Source: Methylobacterium sp. J-070 (GTDB taxonomy: Bacteria; Pseudomonadota; Alphaproteobacteria; Rhizobiales; Beijerinckiaceae). Taken from it: a stretch of DNA of 52,472 nucleotides. Position 1 is the first letter of the stretch; every line of letters starts with the position of its first letter. The notes beneath the pieces were generated by a model. It made no database searches. It was not told the origin of the DNA and was given only the letters and a program-made list of their open reading frames with translations. The stretch covers positions 1 to 52,472 of the forward strand of contig NZ_JAKSXX010000287.1 in the NCBI RefSeq assembly GCF_022829385.1, in the 5' to 3' direction. Position numbers and translations under genes: made by a program. Shown one piece after another: positions 25,990-34,181 of this stretch.

Positions 25990-27534
25990 ATGTCCGATCT
26001 CACCGTCGAGATGGTTCAGCGCGGTCGCGGCCCCTCGACGGAGGAGGCGGCGCGCCGCCTTGGAGTGGCCCGTGAGATCCGCTCCGCCCGCGAGAAGCTG
26101 ACGTCGCAGACCGGCCTGGAGCGGGCCTTCGACTACGAATTGCTGCGCCACTACGCCCAGTACCGGGCCGGTGCGGGCATCCCGCTGGTGATGTTCGCGG
26201 CGGTGCTCGCCCTGGCGTCGACGGTCTGGATCGCGCCGCCGGTGGCGGCGGCCTGGGCGCTCGCCGTGATCCTGATGATCACGCTCAACTCCACCCTGAG
26301 CCGGCGCTTCCTGCGCGCGGACCCGGCGACGAGCCCGCTCGCCCGCTGGCGCCGTCGCTTCCTGATCGGCGAGGTGCTCCAGAGCCTGTCGTGGGCGGCG
26401 ATGATCGGGCTCGGCGCCACCGGCGGCTGGACCTTCGCGCTGTTCGGGCTCGTCATCGCGTCCGCCGTCACCACCATGCTGGCCGCGACCGTGCCCCTCG
26501 CGGCCGCCGCCGCCCTGGTCCCGCTGGCCCTGGCCACCGTCTCGCTCTCCGCCCTCTCGGGCGAGATGGACGCGGCGATGCTCGTGGTGATGGCCTGCGG
26601 CGCGCAGCTGTTCTTCCTCGGCCTGTCCCGCCGCCTCTACGCCACCACGATGGGCGCCCTGCGCTCCCGCGCCGAGAAGGACGCGGTGTTCGGCGAATTG
26701 GAGCAGGCCAAGGCCAATTCCGACGAGGCCCGCCGCCGGGCCGAGGAGGCGAACCTCGCCAAGTCGCGGTTCCTCGCCACCATGAGCCACGAGCTGCGCA
26801 CGCCGCTCAATGCCATCCTGGGCTTCTCGGAGGTGATGAAGAACGAGGTGTTCGGCACCCACACGGCGCCGTCCTACCGGGAGTATTCGCACGACATCCA
26901 CGACAGCGGGCTGCACCTCCTGAACCTGATCAACGAGATCCTCGACCTGTCGCGGATCGAGGCGGGGCGCTACGAACTCAACGAGGAGGCGGTGCAGCTC
27001 GCCCACATCGTGGAGGAGTGCCGCCACATGATGGGCCTGCGCGCGAAGGCCAAGAACCAGACCTTCCACGTCCTCGTCGACGATTCCCTCCCGCGCCTCT
27101 GGGCGGACGAGCGGGCGCTGCGCCAGATCGTGCTGAACCTCCTGTCGAACGCCGTGAAGTTCACGCCGCCCGAGGGGGAGATCTGGCTGAAGGTCGGCTG
27201 GACCGCCTCGGGGGGGCAGTACGTGTCGGTGAAGGACAGCGGCCCGGGCATCCCGGAGGACGAGCTCGGCACGGTGCTGTCGTCGTTCGGGCGCGGCTCG
27301 CTGGCGATCAAGACCGCCGAGCAGGGCTCGGGCCTGGGCCTGCCGATCGTCAAGGGGCTGGTGGAGCTGCATGGCGGCTGGTTCAAGCTGACCTCGAAGC
27401 CCCGCGAGGGCACCGAGGTGGTGGTGACGCTGCCGGCCACCCGGGTCATGGACACGCTGCCGGCCGTCGAGGTCGACGAGGCCCCGGTACCCGCCCTGGC
27501 CCCCGTCCGGGGGCCCGTCGACCGGGCGGCGTGA
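25990..27534 (+). CDS. Membrane sensor histidine kinase, PleC/PdhS-like
   Basis: 514 residues. Residues ~55-215 contain about six hydrophobic segments in three pairs (IPLVMFAAVLALASTVW, VAAAWALAVILMITL, WAAMIGLGATGGWTFALFGL, AMLVVMACGAQLFFLGL). After a short coiled coil comes HisKA with FLATMSHELRTPLNAILGF (His267) and LHLLNLINEILDLSRIEAG, a hallmark of the alphaproteobacterial PleC/DivJ/PdhS group. HATPase motifs are NLLSNAVKFTPPEG, DSGPGIPEDEL and QGSGLGLPIVKGL. This group often acts on DivK-like cell-cycle regulators, but the sequence alone does not prove that here. It has no receiver domain. Confidence 0.87.
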   Translation: MSDLTVEMVQRGRGPSTEEAARRLGVAREIRSAREKLTSQTGLERAFDYELLRHYAQYRAGAGIPLVMFAAVLALASTVWIAPPVAAAWALAVILMITLNSTLSRRFLRADPATSPLARWRRRFLIGEVLQSLSWAAMIGLGATGGWTFALFGLVIASAVTTMLAATVPLAAAAALVPLALATVSLSALSGEMDAAMLVVMACGAQLFFLGLSRRLYATTMGALRSRAEKDAVFGELEQAKANSDEARRRAEEANLAKSRFLATMSHELRTPLNAILGFSEVMKNEVFGTHTAPSYREYSHDIHDSGLHLLNLINEILDLSRIEAGRYELNEEAVQLAHIVEECRHMMGLRAKAKNQTFHVLVDDSLPRLWADERALRQIVLNLLSNAVKFTPPEGEIWLKVGWTASGGQYVSVKDSGPGIPEDELGTVLSSFGRGSLAIKTAEQGSGLGLPIVKGLVELHGGWFKLTSKPREGTEVVVTLPATRVMDTLPAVEVDEAPVPALAPVRGPVDRAA

Positions 27535-27569
27535 GCGGCGGCTCCCGGGACGGGCGGTGCGGGACCGAC

Positions 27570-27597
27570 ACGCCTCCCCCTGCGCGGGGGAGGGCGT
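27570..27597. terminator. Bidirectional terminator stem
   Basis: An 11-bp stem with one bulged G (ACGCCTCCCCC against GGGGGAGGGCGT) lies between the convergent kinase (ends 27534) and EVE gene (ends 27604). Confidence 0.6.
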
Positions 27598-27603
27598 GCG
27601 CCC

Positions 27604-28017
27604 TCACAAGCCGCCGAGCCTACACACCCGCGCCCATTCGGCCTCCGTCACCGGCTGCACCGACAGGCGGGAATTGTTGACCAGCACCATGCCGGAGAGC
27701 GCCGGATCGACCTTGATCGCCTCGAGGGTCACGGGACGCGGCAGCGCCTGCACGGCCTTCAAGTCGACCATGCCGAAGCGGCCGGTCTCGTCGGTGGGGT
27801 CGGGATAGTAGGGCCGGATCACCGCGACGATGCCGACCACCGCCTTGCCCTCGTTCGAGTGGTAGAAGAAGCCCCGCTCGCCGACCTGCATGGCCATCAG
27901 CTGCTTCTTGGCGAGGTGGTTGCGCACGCCGTTCCAGTGCGTGCCGGCCGCGCCGGCCGCGACCTGCTGATCCCACGACCAGGTCGCGGGCTCGGATTTG
28001 AACAGCCAGTACGCCAT
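27604..28017 (-). CDS. EVE domain-containing protein
   Basis: 137 residues from the ATG at 28015-28017. It is one EVE domain of the PUA/ASCH/YTH superfamily: YWLFKSEPATWSWDQQ, HWNGVRNHLAKKQLMAM, ERGFFYHSNEGKAVVGIVAV, YYPDPTDETGRFGMVDLKAV, VNNSRLSVQPVTEAEW. Aromatic cage residues (Trp in HWNGVRN, Tyr in FFYHSN) are conserved. EVE proteins are thought to bind modified bases in RNA or DNA; in related genomes the gene often sits near gpsA/tsaD, but here it is ~6 kb away from them. Confidence 0.93.
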   Translation of the reverse strand: MAYWLFKSEPATWSWDQQVAAGAAGTHWNGVRNHLAKKQLMAMQVGERGFFYHSNEGKAVVGIVAVIRPYYPDPTDETGRFGMVDLKAVQALPRPVTLEAIKVDPALSGMVLVNNSRLSVQPVTEAEWARVCRLGGL

Positions 28018-28179
28018 CGCTGAAAGTCCCCGGGGACCGCCGGCTCCCGGCGGCGGGTCCCGCCATAGCCCAGCTTCGTCCCCGGCGGACAGGCCCCGGG
28101 GCGTCCGGCCGGCCCCGCGAAAGCCCCGTCGGCGGTGGAAAGCCGGGATCCTATCGGCGGGATTTTCGCACGGTCGTTG

Positions 28180-28247
28180 TTTGAATATTAAATTATATCT
28201 GAACATATACGTGGGTGTACGCCCAATAACCATAGTTGAACGTCTGC
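28180..28247 (+). promoter_or_regulatory. AT-rich promoter region of the MHYT-GGDEF-EAL gene
   Basis: A locally AT-rich stretch (TTGAATATTAAATTATATC) is followed by an imperfect 14-base palindrome TGGGTGTACGCCCA (28212-28225), 22 bases before the chosen start. It could be the core promoter with an operator next to it. Confidence 0.4.
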
Positions 28248-30632
28248 ATGTTGACCGTCATCGGCTGCTTCGTCGGGGAACACAACCTGTGGCTGGTCGC
28301 GCTGGCGGCGCTGGTCTGCACGCTGGCGAGCGCGACCGCGATGGCGTTGCTGACCCATGCCGGTCGGGCCGGCGGACGCAGCCGCTACATCTGGCTGGCG
28401 ATCGCCGCGGCGGCCGGCGGCTCCGGGATCTGGGCGACGCATTTCCTGGCGATGCTCGCCTTCGCGCCGGGGTTGCCGTCGGGCTACGGCATCGGGTTGA
28501 CCCTGCTGTCCTACGCGGACGCCGTCGCGATCACCGGACTCGGCTTCGCCCTGTCTACAACCGGCGGCAGAGCCAGGGCGGCGATCGGCGGCGCGGTGGT
28601 GGGGGGCGGCATCGCCGCCATGCACTACACCGGCATGGCCGCCTACCAGGTGCCGGGCCACCTCGTCTGGAACCCGGCGGTGGTGGCCGTCTCGGTGGGA
28701 CTCGGCGCGGCGCTCGGGGCCGCCGCCCTGGTGGTCGGCTTGTCGGCCCGCACGGCCCGGGGCCGGAGCCTCGGCGCGGCCCTGCTGATCCTGGCGATCT
28801 GCGGCCACCACTTCACCGGCATGGCGGCGGTGACCCTCCTGCCCGATCCGACCGTCACGATCCCGGAGAGCGCGATCCGGACGGAGTGGCTGGCCGCCGC
28901 CGTCGCGCTGGCGAGCTGCCTCATCCTGCTCATGGCCGGGGCCGCCCTCGTGCTCGACCAGCGCGAGCGTCGGCGCACCGCGTTCGAGCGCGAGCGCCTG
29001 CTCAGCCTCGCCAACGCGGCCGTGGAGGGGCTGGTCGTGTGCCGCGCCGGCCAGATCGTCAGCGCCAACGACGCCTTCGCCCGGCTCGCGGGCGCCGAGG
29101 CGGCCGACCTGATCGGGACCAGCCTGGCCGTGTACCTGCCGGGCCTCGTCGCCGGGATGGGGACGCCCGACCAGCCCCTGGAGGCGGAGCTCGCCCAGGC
29201 GGGCGGCGGCACCATCCCGGTGGAGGTGATCATGCGCCCGGTGGCCGAGTACGGCCGCCAGCCGCACCACGCCGTGGCGGTGCGCGACCTGCGCGCCCGA
29301 CGCCGGGCCGAGGGCGAGATCCACTATCTCGCCCACCACGACGCGCTCACCGGTCTCGCCAACCGCACCAGCTTCCACGCCCGGCTCGAGCGGGAGATGC
29401 GCGCCGCCGACGGCCAGGGCACCCGGCTGGCGGTGCTGTGCCTCGACCTCGACCGGTTCAAGGAGGTCAACGACCTGTTCGGCCACGCGGCCGGCGACGC
29501 GATGCTGCGCGAGTTCGCCCTCCGGGTCCAGGGGATGCTCGACGGCAGCCAGCTGATGGCGCGGCTCGGCGGCGACGAGTTCGCCATCCTGACACCCCAG
29601 GCGGCGGGATCCGCGGAGCGGACCGCCGAGCGGCTGGCCGAGCGGATCCTGGCGACCCTGGCGGCGGTGCCGGCGGCCTCCGGCCCGGTGATCGCCACCA
29701 GCATCGGCGTCGCGGTCTACCCCGACGACGCTTCGGATCAGCGCGCGCTCCTGAGCTACGCGGACGCCGCCCTGTACCGGGCCAAGAACGAGGGGCGCGG
29801 CATCTGCCGCCGCTACGATGCCAGCATGGGCGCGCAGATCCGCGACCGGCGCATGCTGGAGCACGACCTGCGCCACGCGGTGGCGCGGGGCGAGCTCGAA
29901 CTCGTCTACCAGCCGCAATCCCAGGTCGGATCCGGCGCGGTGACCGGCTTCGAGGCGCTGCTGCGCTGGCGCCATCCGGAGCGCGGCTCGATTTCCCCGG
30001 CCGTGTTCGTGCCGATCGCCGAGGAGACCGGCGCGATCCTGGAGATCGGCGCCTGGGTGCTGCGCGAGGCCTGCCGGGTCGCGGCCGGCTGGCCGCAGCC
30101 GCTGGCGATCGCCGTCAACGTCTCGGCGGTGCAGCTCCACAACCCGCACTTCGTGCAGTTCGTCCACGGCTCCCTGTTCGAGGCGGGCCTCAAGGCCGAG
30201 CGGCTGGAGATCGAGATCACCGAGACCGCGCTGATCCGGGATCCGGGCCGGGCGCTGCTCACCCTGCGCCAGCTCAAGGCCCTGGGCGTCCAGATCGCCA
30301 TGGACGATTTCGGCACCGGCTACTCCTCGCTGTCGAACCTGCGCTCCTTCCCGTTCGACCGGATCAAGATCGACGGCTCGTTCATCAAGGCGGTCCACAA
30401 CAACCCGCAGGGGGCCGCGATCGTGCGCTCCGTGCTGGGCCTGGGGCGCGGCCTGGGGCTGGCCGTGGTGGCGGAGGGCGTGGAGACGGCCGAGGAGCTG
30501 GACTTCCTGGCAAAGGAGAACTGCACCCTCGCCCAGGGTTACCTCCTGGGCCGGCCCGGGCCGATCGCGCTCTTCGCGGCCCACACCCACGGGACCGGGC
30601 CGGAGCGGGAGGGGGATGTCGCGGCGGCGTGA
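28248..30632 (+). CDS. MHYT-PAS-GGDEF-EAL cyclic-di-GMP signalling protein
   Basis: About 794 residues from the ATG at 28248; a TTG four codons upstream is less likely. The first ~235 residues are the seven-helix MHYT sensor, with the repeated motif in WATHFLAMLAF, AAMHYTGMAAYQ and GHHFTGMAAVTL; these Met/His residues are thought to bind copper and sense O2, CO or NO. A PAS-like segment follows (LVVCRAGQIVSANDAFARLA). The GGDEF domain is intact (RLGGDEFAIL, ~residue 442), as is the EAL domain (GFEALLRWRHP, ~residue 567; ETGAILEIG, DDFGTGYSSLSNL). Both cyclase and phosphodiesterase active-site motifs are consensus, so either activity is possible. It is an inner-membrane protein, monocistronic by context. 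Confidence 0.92.
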   Translation: MLTVIGCFVGEHNLWLVALAALVCTLASATAMALLTHAGRAGGRSRYIWLAIAAAAGGSGIWATHFLAMLAFAPGLPSGYGIGLTLLSYADAVAITGLGFALSTTGGRARAAIGGAVVGGGIAAMHYTGMAAYQVPGHLVWNPAVVAVSVGLGAALGAAALVVGLSARTARGRSLGAALLILAICGHHFTGMAAVTLLPDPTVTIPESAIRTEWLAAAVALASCLILLMAGAALVLDQRERRRTAFERERLLSLANAAVEGLVVCRAGQIVSANDAFARLAGAEAADLIGTSLAVYLPGLVAGMGTPDQPLEAELAQAGGGTIPVEVIMRPVAEYGRQPHHAVAVRDLRARRRAEGEIHYLAHHDALTGLANRTSFHARLEREMRAADGQGTRLAVLCLDLDRFKEVNDLFGHAAGDAMLREFALRVQGMLDGSQLMARLGGDEFAILTPQAAGSAERTAERLAERILATLAAVPAASGPVIATSIGVAVYPDDASDQRALLSYADAALYRAKNEGRGICRRYDASMGAQIRDRRMLEHDLRHAVARGELELVYQPQSQVGSGAVTGFEALLRWRHPERGSISPAVFVPIAEETGAILEIGAWVLREACRVAAGWPQPLAIAVNVSAVQLHNPHFVQFVHGSLFEAGLKAERLEIEITETALIRDPGRALLTLRQLKALGVQIAMDDFGTGYSSLSNLRSFPFDRIKIDGSFIKAVHNNPQGAAIVRSVLGLGRGLGLAVVAEGVETAEELDFLAKENCTLAQGYLLGRPGPIALFAAHTHGTGPEREGDVAAA

Positions 30633-30703
30633 GGCTCATCGCGCAGGGGCGGACCGCCGCGGGGCGAAGGCGAGCCGACTGGCAGCCGCGAGCGCCCAGG
30701 CGC

Positions 30704-31042
30704 CGAGGCCATCCCGGCGCGCTCCGCCGGCACCGACGCCGTGGCGGTGTTGGTACCGGGCGTGTTGGTCAGGCCGAGCCCCGTACCGGCCAGGAGTCAG
30801 CCGGGCAGCATCGCCGGCCAGTCCCCCTGGATGCCGGCGGCGCGCCGCATGAGCTGGAAGCCCGCCCCGATGGTGACCAGGCCGAGCGGTATGACCACGC
30901 CGGGGCCGTAGCGCAGCAGCAGCCGTTCGGCCGCAACCACCAGCGTCGGCAGGCTGTAGGCGAGCCCCGCGGCCACGCCGTCGTATCCCAGGACCGCCTG
31001 GACATAGATCGGCAGATGGATCACGAGCGGCCAGAAGCTGAC
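30704..31042 (-). pseudogene. MFS transporter (DHA2-like) remnant
   Basis: About 113 codons match an internal-to-late part of a 14-helix drug:proton antiporter: FWPLVIHLPIYVQAVLGYD, LAYSLPTLVVAAERLLLR, GPGVVIPLGLVTIGAGF, then an in-frame TGA at 30797-30799 and LLAGTGLGLTNTPGTNTAT, SVPAERAGMAS. In intact relatives the stop position is usually Cys (MLPGCLLAG). The matches begin without a start codon and end abruptly, after which the frame reads as Arg/Pro-rich non-homologous sequence. The gene has therefore lost both ends and gained a stop: a clear relic. Confidence 0.75.
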
Positions 31043-31092
31043 GTCCGGGACGGCTTCATCGCCGGGGAGTGGTTGACGGCGCTCGGCCTACG

Positions 31093-32046
31093 CTACGCAT
31101 TTGCCGTATCCAGGTCGCCCCGCGCATTGCGCCGGATGACCTGCGGGGGCTGCCCGAACGCCCGGAGAAAGGCCCGGCGCATCCGATTGCGGTCCGCGAA
31201 GCCGGTCTGGTCGGCGACGGCATCGATGGGATGCCGGCTGCGCTCCATCAAGACGCGCGCGGCCTCGACGCGCAGGTTCTCGACCGCCTTGGCCGGCGAC
31301 TGACCGGTCTCGGCATGGAAGACGCGGCTGAACTGGCGCGGGCTGAGGTGCGCGGCATCCGCCAACTCCTCGACCGATAGAGGGCGGTGAAGGTTCCGCT
31401 TGGCATAGGTCAGGGCCGCCTGGATGCGGTCCGACTTCGCGTCGAGGTCGAGCAACGTCGAGAACTGCGACTGGCCACCTGCCCGGCGGTGATACAGTAC
31501 GAGCTTCTTGGCGATCTCCTTCGCCACCTCGTGGCCGAGATCCGCCTCGATCAGGGCGAGCGCCAAGTCGATGCCGGCGCTCATGCCTGCCGACGTCCAG
31601 ATCGGGCCGTCGTTGATGAAGATGCGGTCCGCGTCGGTCGAGCACTTGGGGAACTGGTTCTGCAACGCGCGTGCGTGCATCCAGTGCGTCGTGACCCGCC
31701 GTCCGTCGAGCAGGCCGGCCTCGCCGAGGACGAAGGCCCCCGTGCAGATCGCGGCGACGCGCCGGGCCTGAGCGGCCGCGCGATGCACGAGGGCGATAAG
31801 GCCTGGCGTCGACGGTTGCACAAAGGTGCCGCCGCCGATGACGAGCGTGTCGAAGGACGTGTCGCCGAATGCCTGCGTCTCGACGTTCATGCCGGCCGAG
31901 GTGCTGACCGGCCCTCCATGCTCGGAGATGAAATGGATGTCGTAGGTCGCCTCTTCCGCCGCGAGATTGGCGACCTCGAAGGCCGGCACGGCCGCCAGCG
32001 CCATCATCGAGTAGCCGGGATAGACGACGAAGCCGACGCGCTGCAT
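31093..32046 (-). CDS. GlxA family transcriptional regulator (DJ-1/PfpI-AraC)
   Basis: 317 residues. Residues ~1-170 are a DJ-1/PfpI-like domain with the nucleophile elbow AAICTGAFVLGEAGLLDGR (Cys101) and THWMHARAL. Residues ~210-305 are the double AraC HTH: RPLSVEELADAAHLSPRQFS, RVFHAETGQSPAKAVENLR and IDAVADQTGFADRNRMRRAF. GlxA-type proteins sense small metabolites through the amidase-like domain, usually without enzymatic activity, and activate neighbouring genes. It is divergent from the SDR-tautomerase genes starting at 32164, the obvious targets. Confidence 0.93.
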   Translation of the reverse strand: MQRVGFVVYPGYSMMALAAVPAFEVANLAAEEATYDIHFISEHGGPVSTSAGMNVETQAFGDTSFDTLVIGGGTFVQPSTPGLIALVHRAAAQARRVAAICTGAFVLGEAGLLDGRRVTTHWMHARALQNQFPKCSTDADRIFINDGPIWTSAGMSAGIDLALALIEADLGHEVAKEIAKKLVLYHRRAGGQSQFSTLLDLDAKSDRIQAALTYAKRNLHRPLSVEELADAAHLSPRQFSRVFHAETGQSPAKAVENLRVEAARVLMERSRHPIDAVADQTGFADRNRMRRAFLRAFGQPPQVIRRNARGDLDTANA

Positions 32047-32163
32047 GCTCGCCCCAATGTCCTAAATCGACGCAACTATGACATTTGCGCCGCAGCCAGG
32101 CAACGGTAGCGTCCTCCCACTGAACGCCGTCAGCCTATGGCGCGAAGGAAGAGGAGAACGACA
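32047..32163. promoter_or_regulatory. Divergent regulatory region, GlxA regulator and SDR-tautomerase genes
   Basis: 117 bases separate the regulator start (32046) from the SDR start. The region includes a relatively AT-rich patch (CGCAACTATGACATTTGCG) and ends in the ribosome site GGAAGAGGAG. It is the likely binding site of the GlxA/AraC protein. Confidence 0.45.
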
Positions 32164-32973
32164 ATGACCACCCAGTCCAACAAGGGTCTCGCCGTCGTGA
32201 CCGGCGCATCCGCCGGCATCGGCGCGATCTACGCCGACCGTCTCGCCAGGCGGGGGTATGACCTCCTGCTGGTCGCCCGCAACGGGGAACGCCTGCAGGC
32301 GCTGGCCGACCGCCTGGCCCACGAGACCGGGCGACAGGTCGAGGCGTTCAAGGCCGACCTGGTCCGCAAGGACGATCTCGCGCGCCTGGAGGCCCGTCTG
32401 CGCGAGGACGCGCGCATCACCATGCTCGTCAACAACGCCGGCATCGGTTCCGTCGCGTCGATCCTCCAGGCCGACGTGGAGACGATGGACGCGATGATCC
32501 AGCTCAACATCACCGCGCTGACCCGCCTGACCCACGCGGTCGCGCCAGCCTTCGTGGCGCGCGGAACGGGGACCATCGTCAACATCTCGTCCGTCGTCGG
32601 CGTCGCGGTCGAGATGCTCAACGGCGTCTACAGCGCCTCGAAGTCCTACGTCCTCAGCTTCGGCCACGCGCTGCAGAAGGACCTCGCTGACAAGGGCGTG
32701 CGCGTCCAGACCGTGTTGCCCGGTGCGACGGCCACCGAGTTTTGGGATGTTGCCGGTTACGCGGCGCAGAAGACGTCGTCGACCACCATGTCGGCGGCCG
32801 ATCTGGTCGATGCTGCGCTGGCCGGGCTCGACCAGGGCGAGCACGTCACCATCCCGGGCCTGCAGGACGTCGGCGACTGGACGCGCTGGGAGGAGGATCG
32901 CCGGGCGATGTCCGCCAAGTTCAACAACGCCAAGCCCTCGGCGCGCTACGGGCTTGCTACGAACGCGGCCTGA
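32164..32973 (+). CDS. SDR family NAD(P)-dependent oxidoreductase (DltE-like)
   Basis: 269 residues from the ATG at 32164, which follows AGAGGAGAACGACA; an upstream ATG at 32137 overlaps that ribosome site and was rejected. The cofactor motif is VVTGASAGIGAIYADRLARR, the structural motif LVNNAGIGS, the active-site Ser in VNISSVVGVA and the Tyr-Lys pair in VYSASKSYVLSF. Features such as RLARRGYDLLLVARN and VQTVLPGATATEFWDVAG are typical of the DltE/YqjQ-like short-chain reductases. The substrate is unknown. It heads a probable operon with two tautomerase-fold proteins. Confidence 0.9.
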   Translation: MTTQSNKGLAVVTGASAGIGAIYADRLARRGYDLLLVARNGERLQALADRLAHETGRQVEAFKADLVRKDDLARLEARLREDARITMLVNNAGIGSVASILQADVETMDAMIQLNITALTRLTHAVAPAFVARGTGTIVNISSVVGVAVEMLNGVYSASKSYVLSFGHALQKDLADKGVRVQTVLPGATATEFWDVAGYAAQKTSSTTMSAADLVDAALAGLDQGEHVTIPGLQDVGDWTRWEEDRRAMSAKFNNAKPSARYGLATNAA

Positions 32974-32988
32974 ACCCGGGGACCATCC

Positions 32989-33384
32989 ATGCCGTACCTT
33001 CAGCTCGACGTCACCGGCACGCATTCCGTGGCCTCCAAGAAGCGCCTCGCTGCGCAGATGAGCCGGACCTACGCGGAGATGATGTCGGTCGACATCAGGC
33101 GGATCAGCGTCGCCATCCGTGAACTCGGCGCGGGCGGCGTGTGGCGAATACCGGATGCCGGCGGCGAGCCGGTGCCGGTGTCCGTGATGATGCTGGACAT
33201 CCGCAAGGGGCGCTCGGCCGAGTTGCGGATGGAGGTCGCCAAGGCGCTGTGCGCCCACTGCGTCGAGATCCTCGGCCTGCGCGAGGATCGCCTCAACGTG
33301 GAGTTCACGCAGCATTCCGGCGACGAGATGTATCATCCCGCTCTCGGCGGCTACAGTCCCGAATGGTCACCGGAGGAGCGGTGA
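32989..33384 (+). CDS. Tautomerase-superfamily protein
   Basis: 131 residues, beginning 15 bases after the SDR stop. The processed N-terminus would be Pro (MPYLQLDVTG), the catalytic base of the 4-oxalocrotonate tautomerase superfamily. The chain has two beta-alpha-beta units: ASKKRLAAQMSRTYAEMM with RRISVAIRELGAGGVWR, and ELRMEVAKALCAHCVEILGL with RLNVEFTQHSGDEMYH. This is the fused-length (~130 aa) form. The reaction (tautomerisation, decarboxylation or hydration of a keto acid) cannot be decided. Confidence 0.85.
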   Translation: MPYLQLDVTGTHSVASKKRLAAQMSRTYAEMMSVDIRRISVAIRELGAGGVWRIPDAGGEPVPVSVMMLDIRKGRSAELRMEVAKALCAHCVEILGLREDRLNVEFTQHSGDEMYHPALGGYSPEWSPEER

Positions 33385-33514
33385 CCCGCATCGCGAGGTA
33401 CGGCGGCGAGCGCGCATGTCCGCTCTCGACATGGGCGTCGGGCGGCCATTCCAGCCGAGCCAGACCGTGAACGCAGCCCGATAGGCCGGCGCTCGTTAGC
33501 CGCAGGAGCATCAC

Positions 33515-33898
33515 ATGCCATTAGCTCGGATCGATCTCGCCAAGGGCAAGTCCGCCGAGTACCGCCGAACGATCGGCGAGGTCGTCTACGCCGCCATGCT
33601 CGAAGCGCTGAACGTACCCAAAGACGATCGCTTCCAAGTCATCAACGAGCATGAGCCGGAGAACTTCTTCATCGATCCGGGCTACCTCGGTATCCACCGG
33701 ACGGGTGACTGCGTTGTCATCCAGCTCACCCTCAACGCTGGGCGCGGGGTGGAGCAAAAGCGCAATTTCTACAGGGCGGTCGCGGACGGCCTGCACGAGC
33801 GCCTAGGCCTCCGCCGCGAGGACGTTTTCATCAGCCTCGTCGAAATCGCCAAGGAAAACTGGTCCTTCGGCAACGGGGAGGCCCAGTACGCGACTTGA
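33515..33898 (+). CDS. Tautomerase-superfamily protein, malonate semialdehyde decarboxylase-like
   Basis: 127 residues. Pro2 after Met removal (MPLARIDLAKG) is the expected catalytic residue. The body (VPKDDRFQVINEHEPENFFI, GYLGIHRTGDCVVIQLTL, AGRGVEQKRNFYRAVADGL) and the C-terminal signature WSFGNGEAQYAT resemble the MSAD subgroup, including an Asp before Arg in PKDDRF and an Arg before EQK. MSAD proteins decarboxylate malonate semialdehyde to acetaldehyde. It lies 130 bases after the first tautomerase and reads in the same direction, so it probably belongs to the same regulated cluster. Confidence 0.85.
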   Translation: MPLARIDLAKGKSAEYRRTIGEVVYAAMLEALNVPKDDRFQVINEHEPENFFIDPGYLGIHRTGDCVVIQLTLNAGRGVEQKRNFYRAVADGLHERLGLRREDVFISLVEIAKENWSFGNGEAQYAT

Positions 33899-33946
33899 TC
33901 GCGCGCTGCGCGTACGCTCCATGCGGCCAGCACGATTGAGCGACCG

Positions 33947-33969
33947 AGGTCCGACCGCACGTCGGACCT
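33947..33969. terminator. Hairpin after the tautomerase cluster
   Basis: A perfect 9-bp stem (AGGTCCGAC / GTCGGACCT) with a CGCAC loop lies 48 bases after the last tautomerase gene and before the convergent gpsA. It probably terminates the rightward transcript. Confidence 0.55.
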
Positions 33970-34181
33970 TGGACCAGACGATGTCTATGAAGGCATGTGG
34001 GCCTATAGCGTCCGCCCTGGTGCTTGGTTTGTGCCGAAGCCGATCGGCAGAAATCCATCCGCAGCGGCTTTCCACAAGCCCGCGCGGACGGCGTTCGAAA
34101 CCCTGTGACGGGCGGCCGTCCGGCGCCGGCGCCTCGCACCGGGCCGCGGAACGCGGGGGCCGACCGGTTCCCACCGACCCG

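Noticed and set aside
28188..30590. Long antisense frame opposite the MHYT-GGDEF-EAL gene
   Set aside because: No recognisable motifs; shadow of a strongly supported gene.
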